From the NCBI GenBank assembly GCA_027574665.1, contig CM050658.1, forward strand, positions 19,542,317 through 19,606,316: DNA of 64,000 bases, given 5' to 3'. Position 1 is the first letter of the stretch. Each line of letters begins with the position of its first letter. This DNA comes from Rhynochetos jubatus. Its lineage: Eukaryota > Chordata > Aves > Eurypygiformes > Rhynochetidae. The notes under the pieces are model-generated. The model worked only from the letters and a program-made list of their open reading frames with translations. It made no database searches and was not told the origin of the DNA. The position numbers were made by a program, and so were the translations under genes. Of the stretch, positions 43,153 to 57,348 are shown one piece after another.

Positions 43153-43172
43153 CCCCCCCCCCCCCCCCCCCC
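43153..43172. repeat. Poly(C) tract, 20 C
   Basis: Uninterrupted run of 20 C. The opposite strand is a G run able to form G-quadruplex structures. Its length may be unreliable in assembly. Confidence 0.9.
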
Positions 43173-44159
43173 TATTTCTAGGGTAAGATTGTGTGTAATA
43201 TCTTTCACAGTTCTGGCTACCAAGCTGTCGTCATCTACTTCAGTCGTGTTTGTGTCTGAGGACATGCTGCTGGCACCATTTTGGTTGAGCTGTGCTAGAA
43301 GACTGCCTCTTCTCCTTCTGTTCTTGTGCTGATCTAAGTCCCAGATTTTTCCTTAACAGGAAAAGCGCGTGTTATGTTTCTGTCATTGCAAATTCTCATT
43401 TTAGTTGAATAATCCCGTTTTTAACTTTCCAATCCATCATTATAAGGTAATGTAACGAGACTTTGGTGGGAAGGTGGTGGCAGCGTGATCTGTTTCGTCG
43501 TGTCGCTGGAGAACGTGTGCGGCCACATGAACCCCCTGGCTGCCTGAGACAAAAGTGGGCCACTTCTAAGAATACGAGAAAGCCTGGCACTTGGGTTTGG
43601 GGCCAGGCGTGCTGCGGGCTGATGCTGGTTGCATTGTAGTTTTGGTTTTATTTTTTTATAAGAAAGAGAAGCTGGACAAATTGTTGGGAATGATGGTAGG
43701 TGTGGCATACAGGCAGGTGGCTGTACTTAACAGGTGATAGTGCCAGCTATAAGATTTTCATCTCTATTTAAATTGCCTTAATGAGCAGTCTGGTTTGTAT
43801 TCAAAACTGTTTTCACATTACACAAAAATGTCAGGAGAAGAAATAATACAGAAAAAATCAGTAGTATCTAGTGAAAGACATGTTTCATCTGTTTGATCAA
43901 CATGGATTAATTATTTCCCATGTGTGACTTCTAGAAGTTCTGTCCAATAGTCTCTTGAGTAAATAATTAATGTACTTTTCTAAGAATTCTGAAATTCTGA
44001 TCTTCCATTTTTGTTCTTGCTTTCAGTCACTTCAGTCCTGCAATGAAACAGAACGTTATCCCACATATGCCACATGAAGGCTTTGGGAAGTCCGTCATAT
44101 TCTATACAGCAGGAGAAATGCGGATGTGTATGTCCTTTTTTTCTTTTGGTTGGAGATGG

Positions 44160-47100
44160 GACTCTGATAAAAAGTACCTTAGACCTAGAGCAAACTTAAT
44201 TTCATTTTAGACTCAATGTAACGAGACTCTTATCTGCATATTCGACAGTACAAGATAAATTACAGCTTTGAAGATAATGTAGCCTGATAGAAGACAATTT
44301 ATCTACTGAATGTATTAAGCCAGATCCTCTGCTGGTAATTATTTGCGTGGAGCTAAACCAATTTACACAAAAACTGTATGTGTTGTTGCTGCCTGAAGGA
44401 AGCTGAGGAGCAGGAAATGTGCTGACTGAGACCTTGATAGAACCGGAATTGGGTATGTTGGAGCAGTCTTGTTCAGAAATGCAGTGGTGTTGGTTTTCCA
44501 TATGGAAATGTTCTCTCAGGACGGGAGAATCAAGATGTGCGAATAACAAGTGATTAAAGGAAAGTGTCCCACAGAATGGACTTGTCATGCTGTACATACA
44601 GTTAAAAAAAACCCAAAAAGGAATAATTGCAATTAATAGCAAAGTGGCCTTTTTGATGTTTCCAAAAGGAGGACTATTTATAGATTTTTTTTTTCTTTTA
44701 TGCCTCTCTAAATATTTTCTTGTTTCATTGCCAGTATGCATGGAGTGAAACTTTAATAAATATATTCATCAGGAAATATGCACACCAGGCCGATGCATGC
44801 AAAGGATGCTGGTCGTGAAATGTTTCTGTTCTTTCCCAACAGAACAATGGGGTGAGCAAAGGATAGAAAAAACCAACATGCTCGTATCTTTGAAATTTTC
44901 CAGGCTTGAAGGCCTTGGGTCCTTGTTTACATACCGGGGCTGTTTTCAAACCTAGAATTTTCTGAAACTTCTTGGATCAAAAGCCTTGTTGCACGCGCGT
45001 CAAATCCAGCCCCGTGCCGCCTCTTGAAAATGGTGCTCTTTTGAAGTTTGTGTAGCCCTGTTTGTAAACGAGAGCATCTGGCAGTTGACAGTGTTTGGGC
45101 CAGTCTTCAAAGAGTGACTCTGGGATCTCCAGCTCTCTCAAATCTCTCTAACTTCGTGCACCAAGAGGCATTCAACTCCTTCCTCTGCACCTCCTCCCTG
45201 TAGAGCTGCCACTCCAGGGCCCGGAGGTGAACCCTTTCACAAACAGGTCCGTGAGCCGTGTTGCTGTTTCTGCACCGGAATTCGTGGTGTTTGCACGTAC
45301 GCAGGAGCTCAGGCAAGTGAGAAGAACCCATGTCCTAGGACTTAAACTGTTTCACTTAGGGAACAGTGCGAGTCCAGTGCAAAGTGGCTGAAGGGATTCT
45401 AGTTTTCGAGGAGTTTCTAAACGTAGAGGAAAAAGCTATCAGTAATTTTTACTAGGTGTTAACAAACATGATGTGTGCAGAGTGTGGCTACCTGGGGAGG
45501 TTTAGGGAGTTTTAATCCTCAGCGTGGAAATCAAAGCACTCGTACGTCACCAGGGGAAGATGATGAACCTTTTGTTTCCAAGCGCTGTACGTAGCTCAGG
45601 CTTTCTGGCAACGTCCCTGGGATTACATTCATTTCTTCTGAAGCTGCAAATTGATTAAATTAGATCAGTGAAAGGCCACTAATGACATGTTTTGGTTTTC
45701 TTTTTATTGCAGCAGCATGTTAATCTTACATTTGGAATTTGAATCACATGGTAGCTGGCTGTTGAAAAGAGCAATTGGTCAGGGTCTAGACACAGGCAAT
45801 ACAGTGAAGCTTCTGACCGCCGCTATTAAAGAGAAAACAAAGGAGGGAAGCCCTGTGATCCTGCCGCATCCACACATTCACAGCGGTGGGCAAGACTGCT
45901 GTGTTTCAGTCGGTTTCCATCAGTAGTTATGTGGCATTTTAATGATGTTCTCTAGGTGTAGTGCTGAAACATAACTTCCGAAAAATTGCTCTGTTTGCTT
46001 CGGAAACTTTCAAAACCACTCTGCGTGTGTCACTGGACTCTGGGCGTGTGCAGGTCGGTGTCAATGATGAAACCACAGATTATTTTTTATTACCCCGTAT
46101 ACAAATGCACATGCTCACAGGAGGCGTGTTGCTCTGCCTCACTGGGACAGTGTGGGGTTTTGTCCCCCTGGTTTTGTCCCTTAAATTCTCTTCAGCTCAG
46201 GTTTACCTCATAATAGCTCTTCTTGCTCCCTCCTCACCCTCTCTGCTTCCTGAGCTATAGTGAGGCTTTTTGACACCTCAGAGCAACCTTCTGTATCTTG
46301 CAACCTGTCCTTCCCTGGTGTCCCTCTGTCATCTGCTTCTAACTATAGCTCTGGGCTGGTACCTTCTGCTCCTGGATGGCTGTAGCAACTGCTGTGGCTC
46401 AGATTCCTTCTGGTCCCCTTCAACCGCTGCCATCAGTATCCCAAGTCCCTTCTACTTTCCTTTCTCTTCAGTCATTTCTTACTTAAATAAACCCTTAGAT
46501 ACGATGGAATTGATGGGATATTCTCCACCACTACGTTTTGCTTACACATCACAGCACTATCTCTAGCTTATGGCTGAGGATTTGTTTAGATTGCAGTTGC
46601 CTTGGGGTGGGTAGGAACTGTTTCTGCGCAAGTGCGTGTGCCTGTAACAACAGCAACCCCTCTGTTTGTTTGTTGAGAGCCAAAGGGAGCTGCAGTATAT
46701 ACTTTGTATATTTTTAAAGTGTTTCAGATAGCCTGATCTGAATTAATGACAAAATATTGAAACAGCTACATGTTCATACAATTCCCTTGGCTTCAGATGA
46801 GATTTAGGCATTCCTTAAAGTTGCACCTTGAAAGTAATTTTATCTCTAAAACTTTTTTATCAGGCTCAACTCTTATATACTAAATCAGTGTAATTTACAT
46901 TTTCTTCTACCCGTCTCCATATAAACCGTAATTGTTTGGGTTCTAATTTAGATGCTTCCCAAAATGTGATTCACATCTCATTGATACACTGCTATTGCCA
47001 CTTGATTAAATTAATTCCTACAGCAGCCTCAGGTAACAGAACAGATATGCCTCAGTCCTGAGGCATCAGGTTTATGTAGTCAGAGACCCGGTTTTCTGAA

Positions 47101-50100
47101 GAGCTTGTTTGCTGTGCAAGCACTATAAATGCTCATTTTTCTAAGCATTCAGCGTGGTGGGGATTCAGCAGAGTAGCTAAGCATTTTGGAAAACTTGGCC
47201 GTAGTTACTGGTGCCGAGCCATACAGTCTGTCTCGGAACATTCTAGGGTTTTATTTTCTCAAGTTCTCTCAAAGTTGGGGGATGAGGAATCCCTTTTAAA
47301 TATGTAACTAGGCTCTAGATAGCTCAGAAGTGGAGTGAATATTTCTGAAAATCTCTGTTGAGGGGTGTCTTGCCAATGTGGATTGCAAGCAATGGCAAAG
47401 CTAGAATTGGAATAACAAGAGAAAAGTGGAAATTGCTTTTGAAACAAATTTTGTGATTAAATTACAGAAAATAAGCTTCTTTAAAGCTGTTGAGGTTAAA
47501 TACCACCTCATTTTGCGAGAACGCTACATACTTGTGCGTGCGTTTTGAAACGCAGCTATACACGTTCACTATTTGATATATATATTTTTTAACATCAATT
47601 TTCACAGCAGGAGTAAAATTGAGAGCGCAGAACCACAACCTCTGAAACTTGCCTTTTCATAGGAACTGCACACTGAAATTTCTCCTGTTACTAGCAAGTC
47701 TGGGAACAAAGCCAGTCACCCTTAAATCAGGTGCACGCCTCTCTAGCCATGTGACTGATTGTCCCTGTAGTAGTAAAGGTGCAATTTTTTCCTTGAGGAA
47801 TTCTTTTGGATCTATTCCTTCTTATGAGGTTCTTGAAGGCCGTTTTTCATATAAACCAGCGTTACTCCATCAAGCAACAGAGTCACAGGAAACTAAGGCT
47901 CCAGAAATCCTGTAGGGTCCTCCCACTCAATATTGCCTGGCAAGCCAATTAGCTTGAGATTTTTATCTCTAACCTGATTTGGAACTAATTGTAAATTACT
48001 ATTTTACCATTCTGTTTTCTGTGATAAATGCCCTACTCAGTTATGATTAGATCTGCTCCTAGGACAGCTAAATCTCCTTACATCCGTGCCATACCTTTGT
48101 GGCTCTGCCATCTAAGGAGGATACAGAAGCAACCTCTCATCCTGCTTCACTGATTCTTGTCTTGGCCCAGAGAACAGGGGAACGTGTTTACTCTTCGAGA
48201 CAGTGCAGGAGTTTCTAGCTCAGCCTTCACTGTGCTAAAAGTACCTTTCTGTATGAAGGTTCATGTCAATTGTTTAATGTCTGTCAAGTTTCCTGCAAAG
48301 CAAAGACTAATTCTTTATGCTAAATTAAGAAAATTGGAGCCAGTTCACGTTTTACTCCAACTCAGTGTTCTCTGCCCCTTTTTTTTTTTTTTAATCCCAG
48401 GGTCTACCATGAGAAAACATTTATTTTAAAGCTTCAGATGCAGTTTTTATTACAGACTACATCTGCCTTTGATGCAATTTTGAAGTAAATCTCAGTCATT
48501 CCCATTTACTGCACTTTGCCTCACATCACTGAGTGGCATCAGAGCACACAAACTGGATTCCTTCTGGTTAAAACTAGACTAGAACAGGCACTCCAGGAAT
48601 ACCCTTGAATGTCCGTTAAGCAGTTGGAGAATATTACTTCCTGTGGGCCCACACCAGAGTTTATCCGAAGTGACATATACGGCACACGCTGGGTTTTCAG
48701 CACCAACTGTTTTGCTGTGCGGGTGTTCTCCCATCTCACTTCACAGTGCAGGACCACGAAGGTGACGGTATCCACGTGAATCTTGATCAGAAAGTAGTGT
48801 TGTGGTCTGAGAAGGCTCTTGCTTGCCCCAGTTTTGGGAAGTTCATTGGAGATGGAGAGGCAGGATCAGAGAAGTAAATAGCTCTGCTTGTTACTGACTT
48901 TCCTTTTCTCCGTTTTTGTTCCTGCTCTGGGCTCAGAGAACTGAAGGTCTTGCCAACTGTTTCAGTTAAGGCAACCGAGCAGGTCTTTGCTAAATTACCT
49001 GGATCCCAACAGTACGGTGTACAGGCCACTGGCAGAAGAACCAAAAGAGCAGTTTGCAGTCTGACTTTCTGGTGTGTGCCTAAGTAGCAGTGTCTGTCTA
49101 GCTACAGCTAACCGGAATCGTTAGACTCACACTCACCTGGAAAGACCCCTGAGGAAGGATGGAGCACACTGGCAATCACAAGTACTTCCCGAGTCTGCTG
49201 CTTCCCTACAAATCTTACCTTGTAAATGTTAGCTCCATATAACTACTGTAAGAAAATGCAGAATTCATCTATCCAGGTTCAGTCATCTGCATCTGAGCTT
49301 TTCATGTAACTCCAGTGTGGTCATTCAAGCAAGCAATTCCCTTCCACAGGCAGCTGAGTTCGTGGACTCATGTATTGGAAAGCTTCACACAGAAGTGAAC
49401 TTTGTGCTCCAAATCACTGAGATGATGCCTTTTCCATTAGCACTTTAGCCAAGGCCTTTGCTACAGTCAGTGTTTAGCACTGTAAGTAATTGGTAAAGGC
49501 TGCTGACCTGATAACTCAGCTAGGTTCAGCCTCGTCTGGAAAAAAACCAACCCTAAAACATGTACTGCACTAGCTGACCCAGTGAATCATCAGAAAAGCA
49601 AAGCATAATCTGCGTGTTGTGCAGCAAGTAGAAATATGACTGGAATATTTCAGAAGGGCAACGCAGACAAGAAGCAAAAAAAGGCTGCTCGAAGTGGCCC
49701 ATTTTCCATGCGCTGTTCCATGGGAGCTGTGGCACAGACACCCCCCCCCCAGTCTGCCTGTGAGCGTCCCTTTGGCAACAGGAACCAGTATGAAGGTGTG
49801 AAAGTACTGTGGCTACTTTTAGCATCACAGAGTCTTTTTTGTCATTGGAATGTGTGCACAAAGCCATGATTTTATTGGAAATTTATAATCTACCTTCTGA
49901 TCATCTGAGTCTTAACCACTTGATAGCTGGTTCAAGGACTTATGATTCAAGAGCAGGACATGGTTAGAAAAGCCATTAGAGGTTACACAGTATTAAGAAG
50001 TCCTTTTCCTTTCCTCTAAGCAAAGAGAAGCTTGAGGAGACTGTGGAAGGCTGGTCATCTTGGCAAAGAGCAGGTGAGTGCGTAGGCTGGAGCAGTTTTG

Positions 50101-53100
50101 CAGTTTAATTCATTTGCTTGGGAGTGAGTCTCGGGCTGAGAGTCCTCGGGTGCTGCCCCGGCCCAGTGCTCTGCTGCCAGCGAGGTGGGAATGTGACTGC
50201 ACCCCTGGGCACAGGAATCCAGACTAAGGACTGACTGAAAAAGCAGAGAGGAAGGAGCAAGATAGCAAAATAAATATGCTGAGTTGATGTCATTGGAGTT
50301 GTGTATTTTAAAAACTGCTACTATCCGTGAATTTCATTGGTCGACCATCTTACTGACACCCTGCTTGCTAAGCCATCGTTTCCAGGATTTATTCACCCAT
50401 TCCACATCTCTGAGGAGACTCAGCTGCATTTCTTAAATGAACAGATAAACCCGTGGTTCTGTCTTTAATACCAGATGTAGATGGTATTGCCCACCGAGAG
50501 TAAGCATAGTCTGTCAATACGCCAGCGAGAGTTGTCATGTCTGTAGCATCTTTTGGTTTATTAAGCCTGGAAGGAATTTTTGAACTACAAAAATAAGAAA
50601 ATCACAGGATCCTAACAGCTAACACATTTTTTTCTTGGCTGTGAAAATTCCAAAGAAGCCATGTTTTGTGGTGATTTTTTCATCTTTAGACTTAGGCAAT
50701 ATATAATACGGCTTCTCTCCTTTGACTCAGGGACAAATAAGATTCTGTATGGAAAAGGACTTAACATTTTAAAAAAATTTTTAGAATGGTTTGTTTCCGT
50801 AAAAGAGACGTCATAAAACCCCACATGTAGCATCTAGTTGTGTAATTTTAAAGTATTTTAATATAAATATATTTTGATTTTCAATAATGAAAGTAAATAT
50901 GAGTTAGGATTGCCTAATTAATAATTTGTTCTATAGAAAATGGTAACAATAACCTACCCTGAAAAACACGAGTTCAGGAATTTCACCTAAGAATTATCTC
51001 GAAACGGTCCTTTCTGGTAGAACTAACGAATGCTTCTTCCAGTGATAGACAACCTAGAGTGAAAAGCAGAAGCAATGAAGAATTTTTTATGTCTTCTGGT
51101 AAGTTGTACCAGTTTCCTCCCATGATTAAAAATCTGCACCTATTCCAGCCTGAATAGGTCGTCAGCGTTGAGCCTTTTGATCTTGCAGTGCCTTTGTCTG
51201 CTAGATTTAAAGAGCTATCGAAAATCTCCTTGTGTGTATGCTGATAGGCTCTGATCATATCATATCTTATGCTGCTCTTTGATAGAGCTAAAGAGGCTGA
51301 TCTCTTTAAATCTCTGTATTAGGAAGATATTTTTTCAGACCGCAAATTATTCTTTTGGCTATTTTTTCTGAACCTTTCCTGTTTTCTTTTGGGGGAAAGG
51401 TGGATATCAGAAGTTGGCAGTGTATGTTACAATATGAAAGGGATGCAGAACTTTGTGGTAAGATTAGATTCATGCAAATTAGTTAGAAATAATTGTATCC
51501 CTTTTCATCTGAATCCGTCCAAGCTCTGTGTTGCTCCCACTGAGACTTGCAACAGTACGAGGCTCGTTATGATTAGTTATATAGCTGATTATGGCCTGAT
51601 TGCCTCATTCAAGTTGTCTGGACTGAGCTACTGCTAGTAACAGTAATAAAATCTTCAGAGTGTTGTATTAATCTTTAATAGATCTCTGATGCCCAGGACG
51701 CACATCAATGGTATTGTAGGAATGACAATTACCGTTATATTTTTCAATATTATAATACTTTGGTCCCAAAAGCATTTTAGCTAACACATTTATATGACAT
51801 TAAGTAGGAAGCCTCTTATGATTCATATTTGTTGTAAATAGAAAACTTTTTTAATATTTCAGCAAATAATCCTAGAGAAATTGGGCATCTGTGGATTGTA
51901 AAGATCTGAGTTAGTGAAAGTCATTTCGGAAAGCATATCAGATGTCTTACAGCTTCAGAATGCAAAGTTCCCTGCAAAGGATTCATCACTGGTTTATAGC
52001 TTGCTTGCGTAAATCATACAGCTTTGGTCGGCCTCTGAATCAAATACTTCCTAGGCTGCAATTCCCATAAACACAGCTTCAGAATAAAAGGTAAAAGCGT
52101 GACTTCCTAGGTAGCTCAACTGTCTGTCCGCCCGTGTAAGCACGCCAACTTACTCTGTTCGTATTTCTTGTCGTTCGGTGTATTTTTATAGGACCGCCTC
52201 TAGTATAATATTTGTAATATTATGAAAAGTTCACAGCTGCTCTTGGCTGTGATCAGTAGACGGTATATTGGCTGCAGAATTATTGTCTAATGTGCTAAAT
52301 TTCTCCTGAAGTGCCTGTAAGAGGGCGTTCTTTGCATCAGCCTTGTTCTGTGTTTGGGAAGAACAAGTGGGCTCCCATGCAGACGGTTTAACGTACATTT
52401 CAGGTACATGTTTTGGCTCCTGGACCTAATCTGTGTCCGGTACGGCAGCAGAAAGTCAGGCAGGTTGATACTTCTTGTCTGTTTTCATCATGGTTACAGG
52501 ATATGTAACTTTTCCTCCCTCCAAAAGAAAACAGTGATAAATGTATTCATTAAATACATGGGGAAAATGCTCTGAATAAAGTATTTATTTTATTACAATA
52601 GCACTCCAATACAGTTAAACCTTTTTACTGTAGAACAAGGTCTTTCTAATGGACATTGGACCAGCAACGATCTCCTAACAGCAACTGTGTCTTCTCTTTG
52701 TTTTACTCTGCTAGGCAGGCAAAGTTTCTTCTCTTCACCTCTTCTCATGTGACAGATCTTCCATTTCCCTGATTGTTCCAATAGCCATGCTTTGTACTCG
52801 CATTTATCTTGCTGGAAGATGGATGATATTAATACATAAAGCACTCCCACGTTTTTACTGTTTTTACCGAGGCTTAGTTGGGTGGTCTGTGTTCAGTGAC
52901 AGAACTATTCCTGTTTCATCCTAGTATCACATTTGCTTGTTTTCCCTTGGTTGCCCCCAGACCAGGCTGTTAACCATCCTGTGATCAGCCACACGCAGGT
53001 TTTTTCCCTCCTCAGTCGTTTTCAACCAATGAATCTTAAGCTTATAGAAGACCTGTAATTCCTGAGACCATGATTTTCCACGGTGTCCTGTTAGCATTTG

Positions 53101-56100
53101 TCCCATAGCGACTGCTGTGTCACTGAAATTAGCCAAGGTACTCTGATCTGCTGCTGGTCTTCCACGCTGTATCGCAGTCAGTTGGTACTCGTGTGGTTTC
53201 TGGCGCTTGTGGAAATGCTGTTACCTTAAGCACGATGTGACAATAGGATCTCAGAAAGAACCCTTGGGGGACTCCAGCCCCACTGGCATCCCTGCAGGAG
53301 TTGGCTCCCATACTAAGATCTCTTTTCTCTACCTTCTGTACTGCTTCGTCTCGTTGAATCCCAGGAGATTATCAGATATGTGTGGTTTTATCTAGAAAAG
53401 TAGTGGGTTATATTTACATAAAGCTTATGTTTTGTCACATTTCCTGTTTTCCCTTTAGCGTTTCTTTCAAAACATTCGAGAACTTTGCGTGCTGCAGGTG
53501 TTTGACTAATAGGGGAACAATTGCTTGGATCCCCTGTTCTGCCTTCTAAATGCAAGCACTGAACCTGTCTCATTTTAAGACTGGGATCAAAAGATTAAGT
53601 ACATTGCAAATTCCTGATTTCAGAACAGGACACAAAGGTATCAAGATATTTTAGAATTTGGAGCTGTAACTGTGAGGTTCCCAATCAGGTTGTGTTGAAG
53701 TCTGTCACCTTTGTCTCCTACACGATGGTTCTCACGTGTACGCCAAATGGCTGGTGTTGGTTTGCCACTTGGCGTGTGAACCTGCCGCACACCCGTACTG
53801 AAAATTGAAAAAGAAAGGGATTTTTTTTCTCGATTACCATTCACCCCTGTCTCTTTTTCACTGCCCTGTAGCCCCACTTTTTGCTTTTTAAAAAAATAGT
53901 CTTGTTGTCCCTTCTGTGGTTTAGTTCAAATTGATTTCTGAGCTTCTGGCTTTCTCCCTTCACATTTTACACCCGTAAGCTGTACCTGACTCTTCCGACT
54001 TCATAACTTTTTTAAGCACTTTCGGTTTTTCATTCACGCTGTTAACTTTCTTTGGGGTGGTTATTCCTTTGGAGCCCGTTTTTACTGAAGTCTCCTTGCT
54101 TGGTATGCAAGTTCTAGAGCCAGTAATCTATTTACAAATTAAATAAATTCTAGACCTTCATGTTTAAGTTCATAAGTTTTTCAGACCAATTATTTTCAGT
54201 AAATAGTTACCATAGTTACTCGAAGATTCTTCTTCTGAAGTCAAGATTGAGCCCGATGTTTGTTTACCATTCCATTTAATTTAAATTGAATCATCTTCTG
54301 TGCGTTCATTCCGAGGTTATTTGATCAAATCTTTTGTAATGACCTTGTTGCAAATTGAAATCACACTCACGATAGTATCACTTCATTTGAATTTGCTAAA
54401 CATTTGGGAAAGAAATCTGTCAGCTCTCACACTAATGAGTGTATGAATGCCACCACTAACAGGAACATCTATTTTCCCATCTTTGTCTGGAAAGTTAGTT
54501 CCTATAGTGATACAATTTCTAGAAGCAATAGAATTAAAACATTTTCTAATCCAATGCAGTCCTAGAATGCTCTTGAAAATCTCGAGCGAACTCATTTGTT
54601 TGCTCATCATTTCCCAGAATTATTTGGGCTCAGACACATTCTGTTTTGTCTGTGCTACCTACATTTCTTTAACCTGTTGTCTCCTTGTTTCATAACACTG
54701 GTGTATTTCGGCACTTTATTTCTGTAATTTATTTTAATCACTTCTCATTCCCATTCTCCTTTGATGTTTTCATCAGAGTCTTCTAAACGATGCATTAGAC
54801 ATACGGGTTAATTATTAGTTATTCAGACAGCAACCTCACAACAGTGAAATATTTCACGTGTCTCATATTGGTCTATATTCCTTTTCATTTTTTTCTTTTA
54901 TTAGTTATATTTTTTATATGTCATTCTTTAGGGATAAGCTGTATTTCATAATTCCAACTATAAAATGTTATATTTGTGTAATAAATTCCCGTCCTTGCCT
55001 CTTTATATGCACTGGTAATTTTAATAACGTTATTTCTTCAGTGGCTTTTGCGCCCAAAACCGTGTCTGTTTCTTCCCTCAACGTTGCAGGAGTATCTAAT
55101 AAAAGATACACTGATTTCGTTATTTATGATAGAATGAGCAGTTTACAAACTGCAACAATTACTGTGAATTCCAAAATAACTAGTAGGGAATAGTAAACTT
55201 ATTTTAGTGGGTTAACAACAGATTTTACCCTGTTGCAGTAGAATTAGTATTAGCGGAAGATTACCTGTCCTCTAGAAATCCTGCCATTAGCTTCGCCAGA
55301 CAGCGGCTTGAAATCTTAAATCTCTGCTGAATGCATCCTGTCTAGAGGGTGACAAGGAACAGCTGTCGTGGTTCAACTCAAGCTAATACAGTCAAGCATT
55401 TTGAGAACAAAACAGTATTTTTGAACTGCAGTCGGGAATGAGAGACGTATTGGGCACCAAAGTAAAATATTTCATATTAATAGGTAAATGTAATAATTAC
55501 ATCAAAGTTTGCACTCTTCTAATTCTAAACAGTAAACCAGTGGTAGAAGTGTATGCTGAGTCTGAATTCCTGGAGATCCTTCTCTATCGCCAATAGGGAG
55601 AAAAAACCCAATTATTGTCTGAATTTTATCTTCGTAATATTCACAGGTTCGATTAGCCGAGCAATCTGTTTGCAGCGTGTGCGTGCACTTTGCTTGGCAG
55701 GCATGCCATATTTTTATACGGGTTGCTGGGTTTAGTGCTACTAAATGAATATGTACGTTTGTTTATCCTGTGGAGGAAGATTGCAGTGGCCGTGGCCAAT
55801 CCAAAACCTGATGGTAATCCACCTGATGGTCAATAATTTATAAATTGTAAATGAAAAATAAATCTTCTAACTTGTCATACCTCGTAGGTAAAAGTATGCC
55901 TGTGAAAAATAGATTTTGCAAACTCTTCTCCAGGTCTTCCCATTCCTTTGAAGGAATAAATGGGTTCAATAAAGTCTTCAAACTTAAATTTCTATGACTG
56001 AACCACTGCCTGGGTCATAGCTGGTGTCTCAGTGATCATTTTAAGGTTCTTTCCTCATTATTTTTCCAGTCGGGGAGATCTTGTGCCTTCATTGACCCCT

Positions 56101-56540
56101 TTATGCTATGGGTGTACTCTCCTCTGTCGCTGGCCTGCCTTCGGATGGAATGTTTTTGAGAACTCTGCGCTTCTGCTTCTGACAGACAGCTACGCTGACC
56201 AGTGTAGGTAGCTATTTAGTATGTTAATGGCAAGGTAAAGAGTTAAAACATTATTGCATAGCTGTACGGGAGATAAAGAATAGATTCTTTGCCTTTACCT
56301 GCACAATCTTAGGTGGTAATTTTTCTCCGTGTGGAAGACAGCCTGCTTCATCTAGGCTGCTTCTCCCGCTGACTGATTCAGCCACTTCATGAGGTGAGGG
56401 CATGTTTTGCTGGTTTTCAGGGAAGTGCCTCTCATAGAGACCGAGCTGCTTGCACGTCTGTAACAGCTAGACGGCACCTTGAGGAGCTCCAGGCTAAGTC
56501 TTTACTGCTTGGATTTACACGAGGGTTGTTCGCTGAGTGG
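44160..56540. other. Non-coding region, no recognised gene
   Basis: AT-rich sequence up to the retroviral insertion. It has a T run near 48379-48392 and a short C run near 49740. No RNA gene, LINE or exon was recognised. Short reading frames are not supported by any motif. Confidence 0.6.
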
Positions 56541-56545
56541 GGTGG
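56541..56545. repeat. Target-site duplication, left copy (GGTGG)
   Basis: The five bases just before the 5' LTR match the five bases just after the 3' LTR (63965-63969). This shows that the element integrated as a unit and has not recombined with another copy. Five bases is typical of class III (ERV-L) and some class I integrations. Confidence 0.9.
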
Positions 56546-57116
56546 TGTGCTGGGTTCAGTCAGGAAAGGGCTAACTCCCTTTACTCTGGTTGCCAGGGAA
56601 CTCTGTTGCTGGACAGTAAGTGAAAACATTGATAAGGCCTCAGCTGGTGCTGGGGATGGCTTGTACTGAACTCAAGGTCTTTTGTCCGCTTCGGATACTG
56701 TAGCAGACCCAGACTAACCAAGGAAGTATTTCATCCCATAGTACGTCATGTTCCGGTCTCTTTGGGTGGGGAAGGGGGTCCGGTAGCCATTACTCTTCCC
56801 TTCTCTCTCTCTCCCTTACTCCCTTGCTCGTCTCTCCGGGCACTTGCTAACCCTCCTGCGTTAGCTGCTTTGCCAGCTCCTGTGCTGGCTCATTCGTGTG
56901 GGAGCTGGTGGATTGTTTTGACTTTTCTGGCCGTGTTATCAGTGATAAGGTTTGCTCGGAATCTGCTGCGTAGGCTCCCGGGCTCCGGCCTTCAGGCCGC
57001 GGCTCTCGGGCTGCGATCGCTCTCGGGCTGTGGTTCTCGGGCTCTCGGGGTTTGATTTTCATTCCTCAACATCTGGGTGTGCATTGGTCAGTGGATGGTG
57101 GGAAATTGTATCATAT

Positions 57117-57126
57117 TGTATATATT
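57117..57126 (+). promoter_or_regulatory. TATA-like element in 5' LTR (candidate)
   Basis: A TGTATATATT-type sequence lies in the AT-rich part of the LTR upstream of the AGTAAA motif, the position expected for a retroviral core promoter. It is weak evidence, because the area is AT-rich. Confidence 0.35.
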
Positions 57127-57203
57127 GTACTATATGTTTCATTTTCTACTATTTTAAGTATTTATTAGTAGTGGTACCTGTATGTATTGATTTAGATTTA
57201 ATT

Positions 57204-57209
57204 AGTAAA
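57204..57209 (+). terminator. Variant polyadenylation signal AGTAAA in LTR (candidate)
   Basis: No AATAAA was found in the LTR. AGTAAA is a known weaker variant. The functional copy would be the one in the 3' LTR at 63828-63833. Confidence 0.35.
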
Positions 57210-57348
57210 TAGTTCTTATCTCAATTTTACGAGCTTCCTTATTTCTTTTTCCTCCGATTCTTCCCCTCCACTGGAGGAGGGGAGGGGGATTTGTGAGAGC
57301 GGCTTCGTGGTATTTTGCTAGCCGGAGTTAAACCACGACAGTCCTTTT

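Larger units (their letters stand above)
28620..43990. other. Non-coding region, no recognised gene
   Basis: No gene was recognised. The stretch contains poly(T) runs, an AT dinucleotide repeat and a 20-C homopolymer, listed separately. A good donor-like site (cagcag followed by gtgagt) occurs near 30.82 kb without a convincing coding exon. Confidence 0.6.
56546..57340 (+). repeat. 5' LTR
   Basis: This 795-bp repeat starts TGTGCTGGG and ends CACGACA. It is identical to the 3' LTR apart from C at 56922 versus G at 63546. It contains a CT-rich tract near 56810-56840, a GC-rich part with repeated TCTCGGG words near 57002-57050, an AT-rich part with TATA-like sequence near 57117-57126 and a polyadenylation-signal variant AGTAAA at 57204-57209. 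U3, R and U5 borders cannot be fixed from sequence alone. Confidence 0.96.

Noticed and set aside
44031-44211. Open + frame after a TTTCAG, containing GKSVIFYTAGEM
   Set aside because: The acceptor-like site is fair, but the possible donor is weak and no known protein is recalled. Not enough for an exon call.
45107-45331. Minus-strand 74-codon frame rich in charged residues (EWQLYREEVQRKEL)
   Set aside because: It might be the remains of an old repeat or gene, but I cannot place it in any family.
17101-56540. Search for DOCK3 coding exons expected from synteny
   Set aside because: No exon resembling the DOCK3 N-terminal SH3 region was found by reading, so no DOCK3 feature is called.
56762-57055. 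97-codon frame inside the LTR, repeated at 63386-63679
   Set aside because: It appears twice only because the LTR is duplicated, has no recognised motif and lies over the promoter region.
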